5,059 nt of DNA, from assembly GCF_027066465.1 (NCBI RefSeq), contig NZ_JAMONU010000209.1, forward strand, positions 1 to 5,059, written 5' to 3'. The notes beneath the pieces are model-generated. The model saw only the letters and a program-made list of their open reading frames with translations, was not told the origin of the DNA and ran no database searches. Source of the stretch: Thermococcus sp. GTDB lineage: Archaea; Methanobacteriota_B; Thermococci; Thermococcales; Thermococcaceae. Positions 4,805-5,059 of the stretch are shown piece by piece (the stretch's first letter is position 1; the number at the start of each line of letters is the position of its first letter). Position numbers and translations under genes: made by a program.

Positions 4805-5059
4805 CCCCTCAACCTCCTTAAAGCTCTCACGTCAAGGGTTCCGTAGTGGCGGTAGGCGTTTATCGTCAAAGCGACAGCGAGCGAGAGCACACAGACGCCG
4901 ATGACTATGCTCGTAAGCACTAAGGCCTGTGGAAGCGGGCCGACCATCGGGCTCTTCAGCGTCTCGTAGCCGGTGTAAATCGGTGCGGTCGGAATCTGGT
5001 TCAGCTCTATCCTGTAGCCGAGGCTTATGAGGAGCAGGTGTATCCCGGAGTCTATGATG
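4801..5059 (-). CDS. mbhG: Antiporter-like subunit MbhG (MrpC/NuoK family), C-terminal 85 residues, cut by window edge
   Basis: This is the C-terminal part of the MrpC/NuoK-like membrane subunit that packs beside MbhH in the ion-translocating module. The first complete codon is at 5058. The fragment begins IIDSGIHLLLISLGYRIELN, has the family-typical PLPQALVLTSIVIGVCVLSLA segment (residues about 41-61 of the fragment) forming the last membrane helix, and ends in a basic cytoplasmic tail, YRHYGTLDVRALRRLRG. PxxQALVLTxIVI is characteristic of MrpC homologues. The stop overlaps the mbhH start as ATGA. The missing N-terminus should contain the first two helices. Confidence 0.92.
   Translation of the reverse strand, partial: IIDSGIHLLLISLGYRIELNQIPTAPIYTGYETLKSPMVGPLPQALVLTSIVIGVCVLSLAVALTINAYRHYGTLDVRALRRLRG

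Overview
The window is an internal part of a single operon, read entirely on the minus strand, that encodes the membrane-bound, energy-converting [NiFe] hydrogenase (Mbh) of Thermococcales. Gene order, subunit sequences and strong GGAGGTG-type ribosome binding sites point to a hyperthermophilic euryarchaeon, most likely a GC-rich Thermococcus. I cannot name the species from the sequence alone.

In transcription order (right to left) the genes are: mbhG (MrpC/NuoK-like, 5' end cut by the window), mbhH (MrpD/NuoM-like antiporter subunit), mbhI (small two-helix membrane protein), mbhJ (NuoB-like small subunit with the proximal 4Fe-4S cluster), mbhK (NuoC-like), mbhL (NuoD-like large subunit with four [NiFe] cysteines) and mbhM (NuoH-like membrane anchor, 3' end cut). 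The promoter, mbhA-F and mbhN lie outside. The complex takes electrons from reduced ferredoxin (through MbhN and MbhJ), makes H2 at MbhL, and passes the energy through MbhM to the antiporter module (MbhA-I), which pumps ions.

Most of the genes overlap by ATGA or are only a few bases apart, as expected for translational coupling. Two spacers break this pattern and are the most interesting part of the window. Between mbhK and mbhL there are about 150 extra bases, flanked by a perfect 19-bp direct repeat that duplicates the ribosome binding site plus the ATGA junction. The extra DNA is open from end to end and would encode a 57-residue peptide. Between mbhI and mbhJ there is a 120-130-base spacer containing three consecutive small hairpins and a 35-codon open frame. 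The mbhL-proximal end of the first spacer and the mbhJ-proximal end of the second share a core of about 31-33 bases, including a hairpin whose stem differs in sequence but stays paired. The two open frames read this core in different frames. I interpret both as copies of a small palindromic, non-autonomous inserted element fitted between coupled genes, rather than as two conserved genes. The hydrogenase itself looks intact and canonical.

For mbhI and mbhJ, ribosome binding site spacing suggests starts two codons downstream of the longest open frame. No RNA gene, CRISPR array, transposase or transcription terminator was seen.
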